NCBI RefSeq assembly: GCF_016613415.1
Contig: NZ_JACWCT010000186.1
Span: 1 to 64,000, forward strand
Direction: 5' to 3'
Length of the DNA stretch: 64,000 bases
From: Methylobacterium ajmalii
GTDB taxonomy: Bacteria; Pseudomonadota; Alphaproteobacteria; Rhizobiales; Beijerinckiaceae
Part shown: positions 1 through 8,233 of the stretch, piece after piece
Numbering within the stretch: the stretch's first letter is position 1
Layout: every line of letters begins with the position of its first letter
Notes under the pieces: generated by a model
The model's input: only the letters and a program-made list of their open reading frames with translations
Database searches by the model: none
What the model was told of the DNA's origin: nothing
Made by a program: the position numbers and the translations under genes

Positions 1-74
1 CCACCCCGACCCGCTTCGCCGGGCTGAGCAGGGGCGTCGCGCATGCTCAACAAGGGGGCCCGATTGGACGCCGA

Positions 75-1028
75 TCAGGGGTCCCGTTCCGATGCCGTTT
101 GACAGGCTAGCACCGGCACCGAGGCCGTCGTCGCCATGACCGACCAGCGCACCACGCCGAGACCGGCCGCCAGCATCGCAGCCTTGGCCGTCCCTAAGCG
201 CGTCAGCAGCCAGGGGCCGGCGAGGACGAAGACGAGCACCTCCGACGCGACCGCCTCCGACCAGAGCAGGCTGATCGCGCCCGGGCCAATGCCGGCCTCG
301 CGCCAGCGGATCACCGCGAAGCCGTCGTTCAGGGCGTGGCTGCCGATGACGAGGGCTGCGACAAGGACCATCCGCCGGAACGTCCCGAGAGATAGGATCT
401 CACGGATGCCGCCCAGGCCAAGGCTCGGCCGTCCCTCCCGCGCCGGGGCAGGAGGGACGCGCGCCGTCGCCACCGCCATGACGAGGAACAGGAGGCCGCT
501 CGACACGATGATGCTCGCCAAGCCTGCATGAGCAACGAGCAGCCCCGAGACCAGCGTCCCGAGCACGAAGGCCGTCGAGCCGGCGCCCCGGACCCAGCCG
601 TAGGAGAAGGTGCCCTCCCTCTTTGCGGCGGCGAGCGCGAGCGCGTCGGCGAGCGGCGCCAGGGCCGCTATGGCGCCGGCGTGCAGCACGCTCACGGCCA
701 GGAGCGGCCAGAAGCCGTACCCGGCGAGGTAGGCGAAGGCGATCAGCCCGGACGCGGCGGCCGCGACGCCGAGCACGGCCCGGGTCGCGTCGTGTCGGTC
801 GGCGAGGTGCCCGGCCACCGGTCCCGCCGCGAGGCGCATCAGCGTACCGGCCGCGAGCACGAGGCCGATCTCGCTCGGGCTCAGGCCGCGCTCGCCGAGG
901 AAGCTCGGGAGAAAGGGGGACTCGGTGCCGTATGCGGCATAAAGCGCGCCCTGGAGCAGGACGAAGGCGGGGAAGGAGCTCGTCAGCACGGCGGTCCAAG
1001 ACTGCCGCGCTCCTGTCCGCGCATCCAT
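75..1028 (-). CDS. MFS transporter, C-terminally shortened
   Basis: This 317-residue inner-membrane protein reads like a major facilitator of the MFS_1-like (LacY/HcaT-type) group. Its N-terminus has the pattern 'LLQGALYAAYGTESPFLPSF', followed by a loop with DRHD after the second membrane segment. About nine hydrophobic segments are visible, whereas the family normally has twelve and about 390-400 residues. The last residues (CQTASERDP) do not look like a membrane segment, so the 3' end was probably lost by deletion or frameshift. The ATG is preceded by GGAGG. It lies 18 bp downstream of another MFS gene on the same strand and the two are probably cotranscribed. Substrate unknown. It may no longer be functional. 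Confidence 0.75.
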   Translation of the reverse strand: MDARTGARQSWTAVLTSSFPAFVLLQGALYAAYGTESPFLPSFLGERGLSPSEIGLVLAAGTLMRLAAGPVAGHLADRHDATRAVLGVAAAASGLIAFAYLAGYGFWPLLAVSVLHAGAIAALAPLADALALAAAKREGTFSYGWVRGAGSTAFVLGTLVSGLLVAHAGLASIIVSSGLLFLVMAVATARVPPAPAREGRPSLGLGGIREILSLGTFRRMVLVAALVIGSHALNDGFAVIRWREAGIGPGAISLLWSEAVASEVLVFVLAGPWLLTRLGTAKAAMLAAGLGVVRWSVMATTASVPVLACQTASERDP

Positions 1029-1046
1029 GCCGCCCGCCTCCGGCCG

Positions 1047-2255
1047 TCACGCCGGCTCGGCGGACACCCCGTCAGTCTGACTTGTCGAACCGTGCATGCC
1101 CAGAGCTCGACGGCCGAACATCCACACCACGAGGCCGCCGGCGGCGACTGCGGCCAGGGCGACGAACGAGGCCGCGAAGCCGAGATACTGCGCAACGAGG
1201 CCTGCCAGCAAAGGGCTTACGGTCGCGCCCGCGCCGTAGGCGGTCATGACGCCTGAGAGCCCGGCGGTGGCGTGGCCGGTGCCGTCCATGATCTTGGCAA
1301 CGAGCGCCGGGATGGCAACCCCGCCCATACCCATCGCCAAGCCTTCGAGAACCTGGACTGGAACGACCAGCCACCACGACGTCGCGAAGGCCGCGAGGAT
1401 GCCGCGGATCACGACCAGTCCGAGCGCGATGGAGAGCACGCCGGCGTGCCCGCGGCCACGGGCGACACGGGCGGCGAGCAGGGCAGCCCCGACCATCGTG
1501 GCCTGCGAGACCACAGTCATGACGCCGGTTGTCAGGCTCGGGTCGGCGCCCCCGGCCGTGCGCGCTTGTGCCAGGAACGGCAGCATGGCACCGTTCGCGG
1601 TCTGGTAGGCGAACACGGTACCGGCTAGGACCAGGAGCGGTTTGGTCCCGAACAGCACGCTAGCGGTCGAGCGCTCGTCCTGCTCGCCGCCGCGGGCAGT
1701 ACCATGGTCGATGCTGCCCTTGTCGATGCCGAGCAGGACGCCGCAGGAGGCGACCGCCATGACCACGATGGCGATCGAGACGTAGCCGAGCCCGAGCGCG
1801 TAGCCGAGCACGCCGGACAAGGCGGCGTTAGCGGCGTTGCCGGCGTGGTTGAGCGCTTCGTTGCGCGACACCTGAGCACCGTAGGCCTCCCGCCCGACGA
1901 TCCCGAGCGTGACGGCAGCGACCAGCGGGGCGATGCTGGTGTCGGCGACGCCGATGACGAGTTGCGACAGGCCGATCAGCCACAGGCTGTCCGTCGAGAC
2001 TAGGGCGACTGCTCCCGCCGCGATGCCCAGGACGGCCATGGCCAGCGCGGCGCGCTTGTACGCCGTGCGGTCGATCAGCGCCCCCACCGGTGTCGTGGCA
2101 AGGAGGCCAGCCAGTCCGGCCAGACCCATGGCGAAGCCCGTCGCGGCCGGGTCGAAGCCGCGCTGCTGCAGGTACACGCCCAGGAAGGGACCGAAGCCCT
2201 CGCGGGCACCGGCGAGGGCGAAGTTCAGGGCAAGGAGGCTCATGGCCGGCTGCAT
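1047..2255 (-). CDS. MFS transporter
   Basis: A 402-residue protein of normal MFS length with about twelve hydrophobic segments and a charged central loop (around residues 185-205, rich in D, E, R and G). The loop after segment 2 reads GALIDRTAYKRAA, matching the family's G-x-x-x-D-R-x-x-x-K/R motif. It should act as a proton-coupled inner-membrane exporter or importer. The sequence does not reveal the substrate. The ATG at 2255 has a GGAG about 10 bases upstream. A second, shortened MFS gene follows 18 bp after the stop, suggesting a two-gene operon. The glycosyltransferase gene starts divergently about 120 bp away. Confidence 0.85.
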   Translation of the reverse strand: MQPAMSLLALNFALAGAREGFGPFLGVYLQQRGFDPAATGFAMGLAGLAGLLATTPVGALIDRTAYKRAALAMAVLGIAAGAVALVSTDSLWLIGLSQLVIGVADTSIAPLVAAVTLGIVGREAYGAQVSRNEALNHAGNAANAALSGVLGYALGLGYVSIAIVVMAVASCGVLLGIDKGSIDHGTARGGEQDERSTASVLFGTKPLLVLAGTVFAYQTANGAMLPFLAQARTAGGADPSLTTGVMTVVSQATMVGAALLAARVARGRGHAGVLSIALGLVVIRGILAAFATSWWLVVPVQVLEGLAMGMGGVAIPALVAKIMDGTGHATAGLSGVMTAYGAGATVSPLLAGLVAQYLGFAASFVALAAVAAGGLVVWMFGRRALGMHGSTSQTDGVSAEPA

Positions 2256-2376
2256 CGTGCTCGTTCTCCGACCTCAGCTTGCGAAGGAAGTGTCGCAGCC
2301 CACGGCCGGGGCGCGACGTTGCCCTATGTGAAATTCTGGTCGCCGACGGTTGCGATGCGACCGACCGGAGATTGCC

Positions 2377-3591
2377 GTGCCGTCCGAGATCGACCCGTCC
2401 TCTTCAGACCTCGGCGGTGAGGCGGCACTGTCCAAGCCCTTGCGGGCGGTGGTTGCCATCCCTGTCCGGAACGAGGCCGAACGCATCGGGGAGTGCCTGC
2501 GTGCGCTCGACGTTCAGGAGAGTCTCGGGGCAAGCGAAATCGGCGTGGTGCTGTTCCTCAACAACTGCACGGACGGCACCGCACACGTGGTCGCAGCCCT
2601 CCCGCGGCCACGGCGCCTCGTCGTCCGGGTGATCGAGCGCGTGTTCGCCGGTGCCAACGCGGGTTGGGCCCGCCGCGAGGCGATGGAGGCGGCGGCCGCT
2701 TGGCTTGAGGAAGAGGGTGCCGAAGACGGCGTGATCCTCACCACCGACGCCGACAGCCGGGTGCCACCGGACTGGGTGGCGGGCAACATCGGCCCCATCG
2801 CTCGGGGAGTGGATGCGGTCGCGGGGCGAATCGCCCTCGACGAGAATGACGCGGCGCGTCTGCCGGCGGCCCTGCACGCCCGGGGACGGCTGGAGGGTGC
2901 CTACGAGGCGCTGCTCGTCGAGCTGGAGGCGTTCATCGACCCGCTCCCGCACGACCCCTGGCCGCGGCACTGGACGACGTCGGGCGCGACACTCGCGGTG
3001 CGGCTCGCGGCCTACCGGAAGGCCGGTGGCATGCCGCCGCTGGCGGTCGGCGAGGACCGCGCCTTCGTCTCCTCGCTCCTGACGAGCGATGCCCTCGTCC
3101 GTCACGAGCCGGACATCGTCGTCATCACCTCGGGGCGGCTCGACGGGCGCGCGCCTGGCGGGGCCGCCGACACGATGAAGCTGCGCTGCGAGGTGCCCGA
3201 GAGCCCCTGCGACCTGCGCCTGGAGCCGCTCTCGCGGGCCTTGTTCCGGTTCTTCTGGCGCCGACGGCTACGGCGGCTCCACACATCCGGGCGGCTCGCC
3301 CGCACCGGGCTCTGGGCACCATGGCTCGGTGTCCGGGTCGGCGATGCAAGGGCCATCGCCAGACTGCAGACCCACGGAGCTATCCTTGCAGCCGTCGAGG
3401 CAGCGAGCCCTTGGCTCGACTATCACCCGCTTCGTCCACGTGAGCTTCCGGGGCATACGCGCTTGGCGAACGCGGTCGTCCTCCTGATGCGCGGTGCAAG
3501 ACGCCTCGGCCAGTGGACCCGCGCCACGGGAGGCAGACCTGCGGCGGCAGGCCTGGATGGAACGTCCTTGGAGACGACCGGCGATGCCTGA
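2377..3591 (+). CDS. Glycosyltransferase family 2
   Basis: This 404-residue protein begins with a GT-A fold signature (VVAIPVRNEAERIGECLRAL) and carries the metal-binding acidic motif TTDADSRVPPDW near residue 130, typical of family 2 glycosyltransferases that move a sugar from a nucleotide sugar. No membrane segment is visible. I chose the GTG at 2377 because a GGAG sits six bases upstream; a TTG at 2350 would add nine residues. Downstream in the same direction are an acyl-CoA dehydrogenase-like gene and a NodS-like methyltransferase, a grouping known in Rhizobiales where a PIG-L deacetylase often also belongs. No PIG-L gene is present here. Acceptor substrate unknown. Confidence 0.85.
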   Translation: MPSEIDPSSSDLGGEAALSKPLRAVVAIPVRNEAERIGECLRALDVQESLGASEIGVVLFLNNCTDGTAHVVAALPRPRRLVVRVIERVFAGANAGWARREAMEAAAAWLEEEGAEDGVILTTDADSRVPPDWVAGNIGPIARGVDAVAGRIALDENDAARLPAALHARGRLEGAYEALLVELEAFIDPLPHDPWPRHWTTSGATLAVRLAAYRKAGGMPPLAVGEDRAFVSSLLTSDALVRHEPDIVVITSGRLDGRAPGGAADTMKLRCEVPESPCDLRLEPLSRALFRFFWRRRLRRLHTSGRLARTGLWAPWLGVRVGDARAIARLQTHGAILAAVEAASPWLDYHPLRPRELPGHTRLANAVVLLMRGARRLGQWTRATGGRPAAAGLDGTSLETTGDA

Positions 3592-4093
3592 GGGCGGTGC
3601 CTTGCTCTACCGCGTGCAGAAGCATGCCGCGCGCCGTCTGCACTACGACTTCCGGCTGCAACTCGGCGACGTCCTAAAGAGCTGGGCGGTGACGCGCGGC
3701 CCGAGCCTCGTGGCGGGAGAGCGTCGTCTCGCGGTTGCCGTCGAGGACCATGGCCTGGACTACGCCGACTACGAGGGTGTGATCGCGCCGGGCAGCTACG
3801 GTGCCGGCGTCGTGCTGCTGTGGGACCGGGGCACCTGGGAGCCGGACGGCGACCCAGCCACGGCGCTCGCGTCGGGGTCGCTCGCCTTTATCCTTCACGG
3901 GTAGAAGCTGTCCGGCCGGTGGCGCCTGACGCGCATGAGACCGCGGCCCCATGAGCGGCATGTCTCCTGGCTGCTCATCAAGTCCCATGACGCCGCCGCG
4001 CGTCGGACTGGCGAGGCGGACATCCTGGAAGAGAAACCGCTCTCGGTCGTGACCGGCCGCACGGTCGAGGACATCGCCGCCGCGGCGGCCTGA
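3584..4093 (+). pseudogene. LigD-type 3'-phosphoesterase domain gene, nonsense-mutated
   Basis: Reading from the ATG at 3584 (overlapping the glycosyltransferase end by 8 bp) gives the 3'-phosphoesterase domain of the non-homologous end-joining ligase LigD: RVQKHAARRLHYDFRL, then LKSWAVTRGPS, DYEGVIAPGSYGAG and WDRGTWEP. At 3902-3904 a TAG interrupts the family string FILHGEKLSGRW, where GAG is expected. The same frame then continues for 62 codons (KLSGRWRLTRM, WLLIKSHD) to a TGA at 4093. One G-to-T change would explain it. Even intact it would be a stand-alone domain without polymerase or ligase parts, as occurs in some bacteria. It trims 3' ends during end joining. Probably inactive now. 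Confidence 0.8.
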
Positions 4094-4107
4094 CGGGAGG
4101 GAGGTGC

Positions 4108-5247
4108 ATGGACCAGAGAACCCCGCTCGACCTGGCATACGATGCCGTTGCGGCCGCCCGACAGGTGGCCGTCGCCGCCTCGGCTCGCGCGGGAGAACAG
4201 GACCGCGACGACGGCTTTCCGGCCGAGGACGTCGCCGACCTCGCCCGCCTCGGTTTGCTCACCGCCCTGATACCGTTCGACGAAGGTGGCGCCGGGCTCG
4301 GCGAGGAGCCGGGCGCCACGAAGCTCGCCGAGGTCCTTCGCCTCGTCGGTTACGGCAGCCTCGCGCTCGGGCGCATCTACGAGGGCCACGTCAACGCCTT
4401 GCAGCTCATTGCCCGCTACGGCACGCCCGCGCAGCGGGCGCGCCTGTTCGCGGAGGCTCGTGCCGGACACTTGTTCGGCGTCTGGAACACCGATCCGCCA
4501 GGCGATTGCCTTAAGCTGGGGGATGACCGCCGCCTTCATGGCGTGAAGACCTTCGCCTCCGGTGCAGGCTTCGTCACCCGCGCCCTCGTCACGGTCAAGC
4601 GCGAGCCGGGTTCGTCGCCGCTGATGCTGGTCGTGCGGCTGGAGCCCGGCTGCCGCGCCGACCTCGGCGGCTGGCGCGCCCACGGCATGCGGGCGTCCGC
4701 GACTGGCACCGTCGACTTCGAGGGCATCGCAGTCACCGGGGACGAGATCCTGGGCGGGTGGGACGACTACCATCGCCAGCCGGTCTTCTCGGGCGGGGCG
4801 TGGCGCTTCGCGGCGGTGCAGCTCGGGGGCATCGAGGCGGTATTCGACGCTTGGCGGAGCCACCTTGCCGGAACCGGTCGCGGCGGCGACCCGCACCAGC
4901 TCGCCCGCCTCGGCGAGGGCGCCATCGCGCTGGAGGGCGCGCGGTCCTGGGTCGAGCGCGCGGCCCGAACCGTCTTCGACGACGCCCTCCCTCCCGAGCG
5001 CATCGTCGCCTTCGTCAACCTTGCGCGGCTCGCCGTCGAGCGGGCCGGTCTGGACGTGCTGCGGCTCGCGCAGCGTTCCGTCGGCCTGCAGGGCTTCCTG
5101 CGCGAGCATCCGCTTGAGCGGCTCTCGCGCGACCTCGCCACCTACCTGCGCCAGCCCGCGCCGGACCGGGCGCTTACCACTGCGGCGGAGGAAATCCTGA
5201 AGGCGGGCGGGCAGGCCTGGGGGTTGTGGACGGGGGACGGGCGGTGA
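4108..5247 (+). CDS. Acyl-CoA dehydrogenase-like flavoprotein
   Basis: This 379-residue protein matches the acyl-CoA dehydrogenase fold. It has an N-terminal helical part with LARLGLLTALIPFDEGGAGL, a middle beta domain (GVWNTDPPGD... LHGVKTFASGAG) and a C-terminal helical bundle. Such enzymes use FAD to oxidise acyl thioesters; this divergent group sits in glycosyltransferase/methyltransferase clusters and its substrate is not established. The ATG follows a strong GGGAGGGAGG. Its stop codon overlaps the GTG start of the methyltransferase gene (GTGA), so translation of the two is probably coupled. It follows the disrupted phosphoesterase-domain gene by 14 bp. Confidence 0.85.
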   Translation: MDQRTPLDLAYDAVAAARQVAVAASARAGEQDRDDGFPAEDVADLARLGLLTALIPFDEGGAGLGEEPGATKLAEVLRLVGYGSLALGRIYEGHVNALQLIARYGTPAQRARLFAEARAGHLFGVWNTDPPGDCLKLGDDRRLHGVKTFASGAGFVTRALVTVKREPGSSPLMLVVRLEPGCRADLGGWRAHGMRASATGTVDFEGIAVTGDEILGGWDDYHRQPVFSGGAWRFAAVQLGGIEAVFDAWRSHLAGTGRGGDPHQLARLGEGAIALEGARSWVERAARTVFDDALPPERIVAFVNLARLAVERAGLDVLRLAQRSVGLQGFLREHPLERLSRDLATYLRQPAPDRALTTAAEEILKAGGQAWGLWTGDGR

Positions 5248-5888
5248 GCCGATACGAGACCTCGCTCCCGCCGAGCTACTTCGACGAACGCTACGGCCGC
5301 GACCCGGACCCTTGGCGCTTTGCCACGAGCGACTACGAGCGGGTGAAATACGGGGCCACGCTCGATGCCCTGTCGAGGGCCCGGTACGCTTCGGCCCTGG
5401 AGGTCGGCTCCTCCATCGGGGTGTTGACCGAGTTGCTGGCCCGGCGCTGCGACCCCCTCGTCAGCCTCGACCTGACCGAACTGGCGCTCATCCAGGCCCG
5501 GGAACGGTGCAAAGATCTGCCCCACGTCCGCTTTGAGCGTGCCCAGGTGCCCGGGCAGTGGCCGGAAGGCACCTTCGACCTGATCCTGCTGTCCGAGGTC
5601 GTCTACTACCTCGACGAGCCGGACGTGCAGCGCCTGGCCGAGCGGGTGCGGAGCTGCTTGCGGCCGGGCGGCGACGTCGTACTGGTGCACTGGACGGGCG
5701 AGACGCACTACCCGTTGACCGGCGACGAGGCCGCGGCACGCTTCATCGCCAACACGGCCGCGTTCCTGCGCGTCCATGACCAAGTCAGGACCGACAAGTA
5801 CCGGCTCGACGTGCTGGTGCGTGACGACGGACGGCCGTCATGCCGACCGGCGGGCTCTTCGGGTTCACTTGGAAACCCTGGCCTTTAG
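5244..5888 (+). CDS. SAM-dependent methyltransferase, NodS-like
   Basis: A 214-residue class I methyltransferase. The SAM-binding glycine motif is ALEVGSSIGVLTELLA, followed by the acidic strand LVSLDLTELAL and motif FDLILLSEVVYYL. The N-terminal YFDERYGRDPDPWRF is characteristic of the NodS/nodulation-type methyltransferases found in such clusters. I chose GTG at 5244 because it forms a 4-bp overlap (GTGA) with the dehydrogenase stop. The C-terminal tail (RPSCRPAGSSGSLGNPGL) is low in conserved character and may reflect a late frameshift. Together with the glycosyltransferase and dehydrogenase it probably makes or modifies a glycolipid or secreted metabolite, which is inference from the neighbourhood. 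Confidence 0.85.
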   Translation: MSRYETSLPPSYFDERYGRDPDPWRFATSDYERVKYGATLDALSRARYASALEVGSSIGVLTELLARRCDPLVSLDLTELALIQARERCKDLPHVRFERAQVPGQWPEGTFDLILLSEVVYYLDEPDVQRLAERVRSCLRPGGDVVLVHWTGETHYPLTGDEAAARFIANTAAFLRVHDQVRTDKYRLDVLVRDDGRPSCRPAGSSGSLGNPGL

Positions 5889-5939
5889 GCCGGGGAGCGG
5901 GCGCGTTTCCTCGCTGGTGTCGACGTATGCCGCTCGCCA

Positions 5940-6701
5940 TCATGCTCGAAGTCCGGCAGGGGCGCTGCGGCTGCACGACCCCGTCGATCCGGTCCGGTGC
6001 AGGTAGGCCCGGTCGAAGGCCGCCACCCCCTCCAGGGCCGCCACGTCCCGGATGACGATGCTGCGGCCCCAGCCCTCGATAAGCGAGCGTTCCCGCAAGG
6101 CTTTGAACGACCTGTTCACGTGGACGGGCGTCATGCCGGTCGCGTCGGCGAGGTCGACCTGGGTCAAGGGAAAGTGGTACCCCGTTTCCGATGCCAGTCC
6201 TACGGACCGGAGCCGTACCAGCATCTCGCAAAGGACGTGCGCGAGGCGCTGCTCGCAGGAACGGCGCCCGAGGTTCACGAGCCACTGCCGCGACGTGGCC
6301 GCCTCGCCGAGGGCTGCGAGGCGCATGGCCCGGGCGATGCCAAGATGGGCGTCGAGCAGGTCGCGTACGGTCCGGGCCGGGACGTGAACCATGCGGCATG
6401 GCGTGAGGGTGCCGACGGCATGGTCCATCACTTCGAGCAGGTCGACGTCCAGGTCGCTGAAGTCGCCTGGAACGAGGAAGGCGAGCACCTGGCGGCCCCC
6501 GTCGGGGAGGATCTTGTATCGGCAGGCGATGCCTTCGACAATGACGAAGACGCCATGCGGCCGGTCGCCCTCACGGATCAGGTCCGTTCGGGCCGGGACC
6601 GCCATGGGGTGGGCGACGACCTGTGCCAGGAAGCGTCGGTCCTCATCGGATAATGGTGACAGCGCGTCGAGCTTGCGCAGCAAGGGATGGTCGTCGGGCA
6701 T
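5940..6701 (-). CDS. Crp/Fnr-family transcriptional regulator
   Basis: The 253-residue product has an N-terminal cyclic-nucleotide-type sensor domain (about residues 20-130, with LIREGDRPHGVFVIVEGIA and FLVPGDFSD) and a C-terminal helix-turn-helix (TQVDLADATGMTPVHVNRSF, about residues 180-200). No N-terminal cysteine cluster is present, so it is not an oxygen-sensing FNR; the ligand is unknown. I took ATG 6701 (MPDDHPLLRKL) because the longer upstream reading is arginine-rich and lacks family character. It converges on the methyltransferase gene. Such single regulators are abundant in Methylobacterium and typically respond to stress or light. Confidence 0.85.
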   Translation of the reverse strand: MPDDHPLLRKLDALSPLSDEDRRFLAQVVAHPMAVPARTDLIREGDRPHGVFVIVEGIACRYKILPDGGRQVLAFLVPGDFSDLDVDLLEVMDHAVGTLTPCRMVHVPARTVRDLLDAHLGIARAMRLAALGEAATSRQWLVNLGRRSCEQRLAHVLCEMLVRLRSVGLASETGYHFPLTQVDLADATGMTPVHVNRSFKALRERSLIEGWGRSIVIRDVAALEGVAAFDRAYLHRTGSTGSCSRSAPAGLRA

Positions 6702-6781
6702 CGGAGTGGGCCACGTGGTGCGTTCGTCTCGCGGCGAAGCTAGCGCGTTTGGGGTTTTCGGCATCGGCGCATGCCCCCCGG

Positions 6782-7036
6782 TCAGACGAGAAGGGGCGCG
6801 GACCTCTCCGGGTCCGTGTTCAACCCAATGGGAACGTGCGCGCCTACTTGGTCGAGCTGTGCGACGCGGGCGAGGGTGTCTGCCCGACATGCAGGGAGAG
6901 GCCAAAGGGCAGCCACGACCCCCCTTAACTCGTCGATGCCAGCCTTTGCTTCCGCATGTGACTCGAAGCCGACTCTACGATGCATCGTCCCAGACGGCAT
7001 CGTCACCAGAACGTCGACCCATCCGTCCGTTCCCAC
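6782..7036 (-). CDS. Small hypothetical protein
   Basis: From a GTG at 7036 this frame reads about 84 residues with WVDVLVTMPSGT near the start, then FESHAEAKAGIDELRGVVAAL. The second string resembles the protein encoded at 28602-28865 (THAEAQEWVEGLRDIMASL), so the two look like members of one small unknown family. The start is uncertain: an ATG at 7000 is possible and no strong ribosome site is visible. The C-terminal 35 residues have no counterpart in the other copy. Function unknown. Confidence 0.4.
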   Translation of the reverse strand: MGTDGWVDVLVTMPSGTMHRRVGFESHAEAKAGIDELRGVVAALWPLPACRADTLARVAQLDQVGAHVPIGLNTDPERSAPLLV

Positions 7037-7431
7037 ACACGGCAACTCGGGGAACTTGCCAAGCTTCGGATCACGAGGAACACCTGCGCCCGGGACCTGC
7101 TTCCTGTCGGTCCAAGGAATGCGACAACGCGACGGCGGTTTCACAAGTTCTTGGAGATACCCGACGTTCCTGCTGCCGGAGGACGTACCCGCGTCGGGCA
7201 CGGACCCGAAATATGGCGGGCGCCGCAAGGCGCAGCGGGTCATCCGAGTGGTCGTTCTGGGACCCTGTCAACGTGGCACTGCCATGACCCGCGAGACGGC
7301 GCCTCGGTTCAGGAGGTCGCTTTCGTCATTCGTCCCTAGCCTGGAAGCATGGCCCCGCGCCCGCTGGCTTGGAGGCATCGAAGGAGGCAACCAGGCGAAC
7401 GACTTCGGCTCGCATCCTGAAGGGATTGCAC

Positions 7432-7839
7432 GTGAGCTACGCCCTCAAGGCAGTCGTTGACCGGGCCAGCATCTACCCCGATGCCTTCTACCTGATGCCC
7501 TGGAAGGTCAATATCCACGAAGGCGAGGCGTACCTCATGGCACAGTCCACGGCGGAGGAATACCGCAAGTCCTTCTCGCACGCGGCGATGGACGACCTGC
7601 GTATGGTCGGCTTGGTAGAGGGGCTGCCGAACACCGGCACGAACGCTCTCTACGCGCTATCCCGAGAGGGACTCGCGGAAGCCCAGCGGCTTCACGGCCC
7701 CATCGTGACCGAGCTGCTGGTGAAGCACGAGGTGGGGGTCGAGAGGCTCCGTTCGACGCATGACGGAAGCCTGACCATGCTCAGTGGCGAGCCATCCATA
7801 CTCGATGTCTTGGACGACCCGGCCATACCGACTCAGTAG
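7432..7839 (+). CDS. Hypothetical protein with winged-helix-like segment
   Basis: A 135-residue product if started at GTG 7432, which has AGGG eight bases upstream; a TTG at 7369 would add 21 residues. The segment AAMDDLRMVGLVEGLPNTG followed by NALYALSREGLAEAQRL has the look of the recognition helix and wing of a winged-helix DNA-binding domain, where 'YALTREG' is a common wing end. The N-terminal part (YPDAFYLMPWKVNIHEGEAY) is not recognised. No membrane segment is seen. It stands alone between the Crp regulator and a long non-coding stretch. I cannot name a function. Confidence 0.5.
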   Translation: MSYALKAVVDRASIYPDAFYLMPWKVNIHEGEAYLMAQSTAEEYRKSFSHAAMDDLRMVGLVEGLPNTGTNALYALSREGLAEAQRLHGPIVTELLVKHEVGVERLRSTHDGSLTMLSGEPSILDVLDDPAIPTQ

Positions 7840-8233
7840 CGTCCGTTGCGCGGTCATCTCACCGTAATGCGTTCAACAAACCCGATCATCTCGCAGTATG
7901 TCGCTAATATGCCCTAATTTGGTGATAAATTGACCGTGCAAATGTCTAGTTATTTTTACAGATGTAGATGTCTTAGCTAGCAGGCTCAAAGATCTGCAAG
8001 GTGTAAATGGTCGCATTCCGCCTGTTTAGCTGCGCGCCACGAACCGATGTGGGGTTTGTTGGTGCTAAATCACTGCCCTCGACCCGTCGTAGATAACCCG
8101 CGAAGACGGGCATCTCAGAACTCTAGAACTTAACGTAACATTACCATAGGAGAACGGTCCTGCTGAAGTGCAGGGCCGTTCGCTATCACAAATGCTGTGA
8201 GATCGTAAGTGACCCCATGCTAGCAGGATCGAC
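7840..8233. other. Intergenic stretch, AT-rich
   Basis: About 390 bases with lower GC than the flanks and no convincing gene on either strand. Its right part contains a strong hairpin, listed separately, near the 3' end of the MFS permease gene. Confidence 0.5.
8152..8181. terminator. Perfect-type hairpin downstream of MFS permease
   Basis: GAACGGTCCTGC (8152-8163) pairs with GCAGGGCCGTTC (8170-8181) across a six-base loop, a 12-bp stem with one G-T wobble. It lies about 50 bp past the stop of the minus-strand permease gene, where a transcription end is expected. No clear T-run follows in either direction, so it may be a weak terminator or an mRNA-stabilising hairpin. Confidence 0.5.

Noticed and set aside
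3895..5109. Minus-strand frame of 404 codons across the acyl-CoA dehydrogenase gene
   Set aside because: No family features; the plus strand has an intact dehydrogenase with ribosome site and coupled neighbour.
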